This document shows, piece by piece, positions 22,197 through 26,212 of a DNA stretch of 26,212 nt. The stretch lies in the NCBI GenBank assembly GCA_036403035.1, contig DASWRT010000393.1, forward strand, positions 1-26,212, written 5' to 3'. The DNA comes from DASWRT01 sp036403035 (GTDB lineage: Bacteria; Pseudomonadota; Alphaproteobacteria; ATCC43930; CGMCC-115725). The notes beneath the pieces are model-generated. The model made no database searches, was not told where the DNA came from, and saw only the letters and a program-made list of their open reading frames with translations. Each line of letters opens with the position of its first letter. The stretch's first letter is position 1. Made by a program: the position numbers and the translations under genes.

Positions 22197-23972
22197 ATGC
22201 GCGTACGCTTCTTCGGCACGCGCGGGTCGATCGCCACCCCGAGTCGGCACACGCTCCGCTATGGCGGGAATACCTCGTGCGTGGAGGTTCGGTCGAACGC
22301 CGGGACGCTCGTCATCCTCGACATGGGCACCGGCGCCGCGGTTCTCGGGCGCGAGCTGCTGAAAGACGCGCCGCCGCATGGACACGTGCTCATTTCCCAC
22401 ACGCATTGGGATCACATCCAAGGCATTCCGTTCTTCGCGCCGTTCAAGATTCCGGGCAGCGTCTGGGACATCTACGCGCCGCGCGGCTTCGGCCGGACGT
22501 TGCGCGAGACCCTCGCGGGCCAGATGGAATACACGTATTTCCCCGTCGCCCTCGATCAGCTCGGCGCCACGATCCGCTTTCACGAGCTGGTCGAGGGGCG
22601 CTTCAGGGTCGGCGACATCGAGGTCACCTCGCGCTACCTCAACCATCCGGCGCTGACGCTCGGGTATCGACTCGAGGCGGACGGCGTCGGGATCGTCTAC
22701 GCCTGCGATCACGAGCCTCATTCGCACGCCCTCGCGACCGGCGACGGCGACATCGCCGGCGAAGACCGCCGCCATGCCGAATTCCTCGCCGGCGCCGACC
22801 TTGTGCTCCACGACGCGCAATACCTCGCCGGCGAGTACCGGCAGAAGGTCGGTTGGGGCCACAGCACGGTGGAATACGCGCTCGCGGTCGCACGGTTCGC
22901 CGGCGCGAAGCGGCTCGCCCTCACCCATCATGATCCGTTGCGCGAAGACCGGGCCATCGATGAACTCGTCGCCGTCCTGCGTTCGGAAAGCCGGCGCACC
23001 GCGGGCCCCAAGGTCTTCGCCGCGGCGGAAGGACAGGAGCTGGAACTGTCGGCGACGAGATCCGTCGCCGTCGCCAAGCCGGATTTTCCGGCCCAGGCGC
23101 AACTGGGTTCGGCCTTGGTCGGAAGATCCGCGCTCCTGGCGATGGAGACGCCGTCGAAGATTTCCGGCCTGTCCGACGCGCTGCGCGCCGACGACGTGCA
23201 CATCATCGTGTCGGATGTCGCGAACGCGCCGGCAGCGGCGCAGCGCGAACGGCCGATGCTGGTGCTTCTCGAGGACACCGGCGACGCTCGTGCGGCGGCG
23301 GCGTCCCGCGCCATCCGGCATCTTGCGGGCGAGCCCGACGAGCTGCCGATCGTGCTGGTGACTCCGAGCGAGCCGCGCGGCGATGGGATGGAGAATGGCT
23401 TCAGCGATTTTCTCGTCGAGCCCTACTCGCCGGTCTATGCGCGGACGCGGATCCGCGCCTGGCTCATGCGCGCGGCGTGCCATTGGGTGCGGGCGCCGAC
23501 CCCGAACGACGAGGAGCGGCGGCTTGCCGCAACCCGCGCGCTCGGTCTCATCGAGACGCCGCCCGAGGAGCGCTTCGACCGGATCACGCGCCTCGCCGCC
23601 GCTCTCTTCGACGTGCCGATTGCGCTGATCGCGCTGATGGAGCGGGATCGCGAGTGGTTCAAGTCGCGCTGCGGGCTCGACCTCTGCGAGGTGCCGCGGG
23701 ACGAATCCTTCTGCGGCCACTCGGTCTATCTTCGCCAGCCTCTCGTCGTGGCCGACGCGCGGCTCGACGAACGGTTCGCGGACAACCCGTATGTCACCGG
23801 TCCTCCCGGCGTGCGCTTCTACGCCGGCCACCCGCTGATCCTTCCGGACGGGAGCTGCGTCGGCACCATCTGCGTCCTCGATACGCGGCCGCGCCACATC
23901 GACAATCATGGTCTCGAACGGTTGCGCGACATGGCCGATCTAGCAACGCGGGAACTTGAGTTCCCGAAATAG
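22197..23972 (+). CDS. Metallo-beta-lactamase-fold hydrolase fused to receiver-like and GAF domains
   Basis: The 591-residue product has three parts. Residues 1-285 are a metallo-beta-lactamase hydrolase with HTHWDH (68-73), further metal-ligand candidates H150 and D171, and H222/H244, similar to PhnP/RNase Z-like phosphodiesterases. Residues about 308-425 look like a degenerate response-regulator receiver: MLVLLED, LPIVLVTP, then GFSDFLVEPYSPVYARTRIR. The usual Lys before Pro is Glu here. Residues about 438-588 form a GAF domain of the kind found in diguanylate cyclases (RLAATRALGLIETPPEERFD, DESFCGHSV, FYAGHPLILPDG). The ATG at 22197 has GGAGG upstream. It is probably a cytosolic phosphodiesterase or nuclease whose activity is sensed or set by the GAF domain. 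The substrate is unknown, and the receiver call is the least sure. Confidence 0.85.
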   Translation: MRVRFFGTRGSIATPSRHTLRYGGNTSCVEVRSNAGTLVILDMGTGAAVLGRELLKDAPPHGHVLISHTHWDHIQGIPFFAPFKIPGSVWDIYAPRGFGRTLRETLAGQMEYTYFPVALDQLGATIRFHELVEGRFRVGDIEVTSRYLNHPALTLGYRLEADGVGIVYACDHEPHSHALATGDGDIAGEDRRHAEFLAGADLVLHDAQYLAGEYRQKVGWGHSTVEYALAVARFAGAKRLALTHHDPLREDRAIDELVAVLRSESRRTAGPKVFAAAEGQELELSATRSVAVAKPDFPAQAQLGSALVGRSALLAMETPSKISGLSDALRADDVHIIVSDVANAPAAAQRERPMLVLLEDTGDARAAAASRAIRHLAGEPDELPIVLVTPSEPRGDGMENGFSDFLVEPYSPVYARTRIRAWLMRAACHWVRAPTPNDEERRLAATRALGLIETPPEERFDRITRLAAALFDVPIALIALMERDREWFKSRCGLDLCEVPRDESFCGHSVYLRQPLVVADARLDERFADNPYVTGPPGVRFYAGHPLILPDGSCVGTICVLDTRPRHIDNHGLERLRDMADLATRELEFPK

Positions 23973-24035
23973 CGGAACGTCCTAACCGGTCGGTCACCGA
24001 TGTCGACGGCGACCTTGCCCGGCGGAGCCGGCCGG

Positions 24036-24174
24036 CACCCCGGCCCTCCCCGCAAGAGGGAGGGAGAAAAGCTGAACGGTTTCAAAGTCCTCCTCCCTTT
24101 GCGGGGGAGGGCTTTGGAAGGGCATCCGACTTCATCATCCTCCCCCGCGGTTGCGCGGCGGGAGGGCCGGGGTG
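24036..24174. repeat. Mosaic palindromic repeat in a convergent gap
   Basis: The outer arms (24036-24053 and 24158-24174) are near-perfect inverted repeats reading CACCCCGGCCCTCCC(C)GC. Between them are further CCCTCCC/GGGAGGG pairings that give up to three hairpins, for example CCCTCCCCGCAAGAGGGAGG and CCTCCCTTTGCGGGGGAGGG. It is related to the single hairpin at 5104-5147. It lies between the converging MBL-GAF and pyrophosphatase genes and could serve as a two-way transcript end. Confidence 0.75.
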
Positions 24175-24204
24175 GGGCTCTTCCGAAAATCCGGCGGCGG
24201 CCGC

Positions 24205-24747
24205 TCAGCCCTTCGGCGGCTGCTGTTCGGCGCGGGTCACCGCGGCGCGGATCAGGTCGGCGGCTTCGGCCGGATCGGCCCAGCGCTTGACCTTCACCCA
24301 CTTGCCTTTCTCCAGGTCCTTGTAGTGGGCGAAGAAATGCTCGATCTGGGCGAGCAGGATCTCCGGCAGGTCGCGATACGACGAGACGCGCTTGTAGAAC
24401 GGATGCAGCTTGTCGACCGGCACGGCGAGGATCTTCTCGTCGACTCCGCTCTCGTCTTCCATCAGCAGCGCGCCCACCGGACGCGAGCGGACCACCGCGC
24501 CGGGCACCACCGGCGTCGGCCCGACCACCATGCAGTCGACCGGATCGCCGTCCTCGGACAGGGTGTGCGGGATGAAGCCGTAATTGGCCGGGTAGAACAT
24601 CGCCGTGTGCAGGAACCGGTCGACGTACATCGCGCCCGACGCCTTGTCGATCTCGTACTTCACCGGGTACCCGCCCTGCGGGATCTCGATGATCACGTTG
24701 ACGTCATGCGGCGGATTGATGCCGATCGGTATCTTCGAAAGGTCCAT
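24205..24747 (-). CDS. ppa: Inorganic pyrophosphatase (family I)
   Basis: This cytosolic Mg-dependent enzyme splits pyrophosphate to phosphate and pulls biosynthetic reactions forward. The 180-residue product starts MDLSKIPIGINPPHDVNVII. All classic active-site positions of the E. coli enzyme are found one residue later: E21, K30, E32, R44, Y56, D66, D68, D71, D98, D103 and K105. The signature is DGDPVDCMV in place of the usual DGDPLDVLV. The ATG at 24745-24747 has GAGGGG upstream; an in-frame extension to 24807 is unlike the family. It is downstream of acetyl-CoA synthetase on the same strand, 174 bp away, and may remove the pyrophosphate made by that enzyme. Confidence 0.97.
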   Translation of the reverse strand: MDLSKIPIGINPPHDVNVIIEIPQGGYPVKYEIDKASGAMYVDRFLHTAMFYPANYGFIPHTLSEDGDPVDCMVVGPTPVVPGAVVRSRPVGALLMEDESGVDEKILAVPVDKLHPFYKRVSSYRDLPEILLAQIEHFFAHYKDLEKGKWVKVKRWADPAEAADLIRAAVTRAEQQPPKG

Positions 24748-24826
24748 GATGCCCCTCGGGGAAGGCGCCCGGCGCCGAGACGGGGCCGGGTTCATACGCT
24801 GAAGCAACGGCCGTGCCGGAAAGGGG

Positions 24827-24856
24827 CCCGCCCCGCGGCATGGCCGACAGGGCGGG
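24827..24856 (-). terminator. Possible stem-loop between acs and ppa
   Basis: CCCGCCC (24827-24833) can pair with GGGCGGG (24850-24856) across a 16-nt loop. On the minus strand the stem runs into a short C/T-rich stretch. It lies 65 bp after the acetyl-CoA synthetase stop. The large loop and missing T-run make termination doubtful. Confidence 0.3.
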
Positions 24857-24921
24857 TTATAGCGGAGCCCCCGGAATCCGCCAGTGCCGAGGCGGTACGC
24901 CGGGCTCCGCTCCCCGGTTCG

Positions 24922-26212
<1,291 letters not shown>

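Noticed and set aside
21627..23909. A long minus-strand frame opposite the MBL-GAF gene
   Set aside because: Arg-rich shadow translation without domains; the plus-strand product has clear domains.

Overview
The window looks like chromosomal DNA of a high-GC alphaproteobacterium. The evidence is a Usg-family protein, a UbiA ubiquinone enzyme, plant-type glutamate-cysteine ligase directly after rsmE, a very large NAD-glutamate dehydrogenase, a groESL operon behind a CIRCE operator, and strong G/C bias at third codon positions. The order cannot be fixed from sequence alone; Rhodospirillales or Rhizobiales would fit. No rRNA, tRNA, CRISPR, integrase or transposase gene was seen.

Layout. 1-821 (minus): the start of groEL, then groES with a promoter and CIRCE operator. 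966-5092: housekeeping genes, namely usg, a METTL20-like methyltransferase coupled to ubiA, and the divergent rsmE-gshA pair. 5093-9499: an accessory-looking stretch with a small secreted protein, two overlapping small minus-strand genes, an orphan NitT/TauT-type solute-binding protein coupled to an IclR regulator, two more small genes, and several palindromic elements. 9500-12364: a LysR regulator divergent from an isochorismatase-like hydrolase, an unusual uracil-DNA glycosylase, and a small lipoprotein. 12434-15174 (minus): an MFS acid-sugar transporter and an L-fuconate dehydratase, with a 46-bp perfect palindrome just upstream of the transporter start. 15498-21907: a tightly overlapped three-gene cobalt nitrile hydratase / thiocyanate hydrolase-like operon followed by NAD-glutamate dehydrogenase. 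22197-26212: a metallo-beta-lactamase/receiver-like/GAF fusion, then on the minus strand inorganic pyrophosphatase and the C-terminal two thirds of acetyl-CoA synthetase.

How the genes work together. The fuconate pair is a simple import-and-dehydrate module. The nitrile hydratase-like operon has its beta subunit split into two genes in the order N-half, C-half, alpha. This is the scnB-scnA-scnC order of thiocyanate hydrolase. The alpha subunit carries a His-rich N-terminal tail. The genes end 70 bp before glutamate dehydrogenase, an ammonia/glutamate enzyme, so a nitrogen-related role is plausible but not proven. Acetyl-CoA synthetase makes pyrophosphate, which the adjacent pyrophosphatase removes.

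Most interesting points: the split His-tagged NHase/SCNase-like enzyme with no activator gene beside it, the MBL/receiver-like/GAF fusion protein, a family-4-like uracil-DNA glycosylase without its iron-sulfur cysteines, paired palindromic operators before the orphan binding protein/IclR pair, the 46-bp palindrome at a start site, and two related inverted-repeat elements in convergent gaps.
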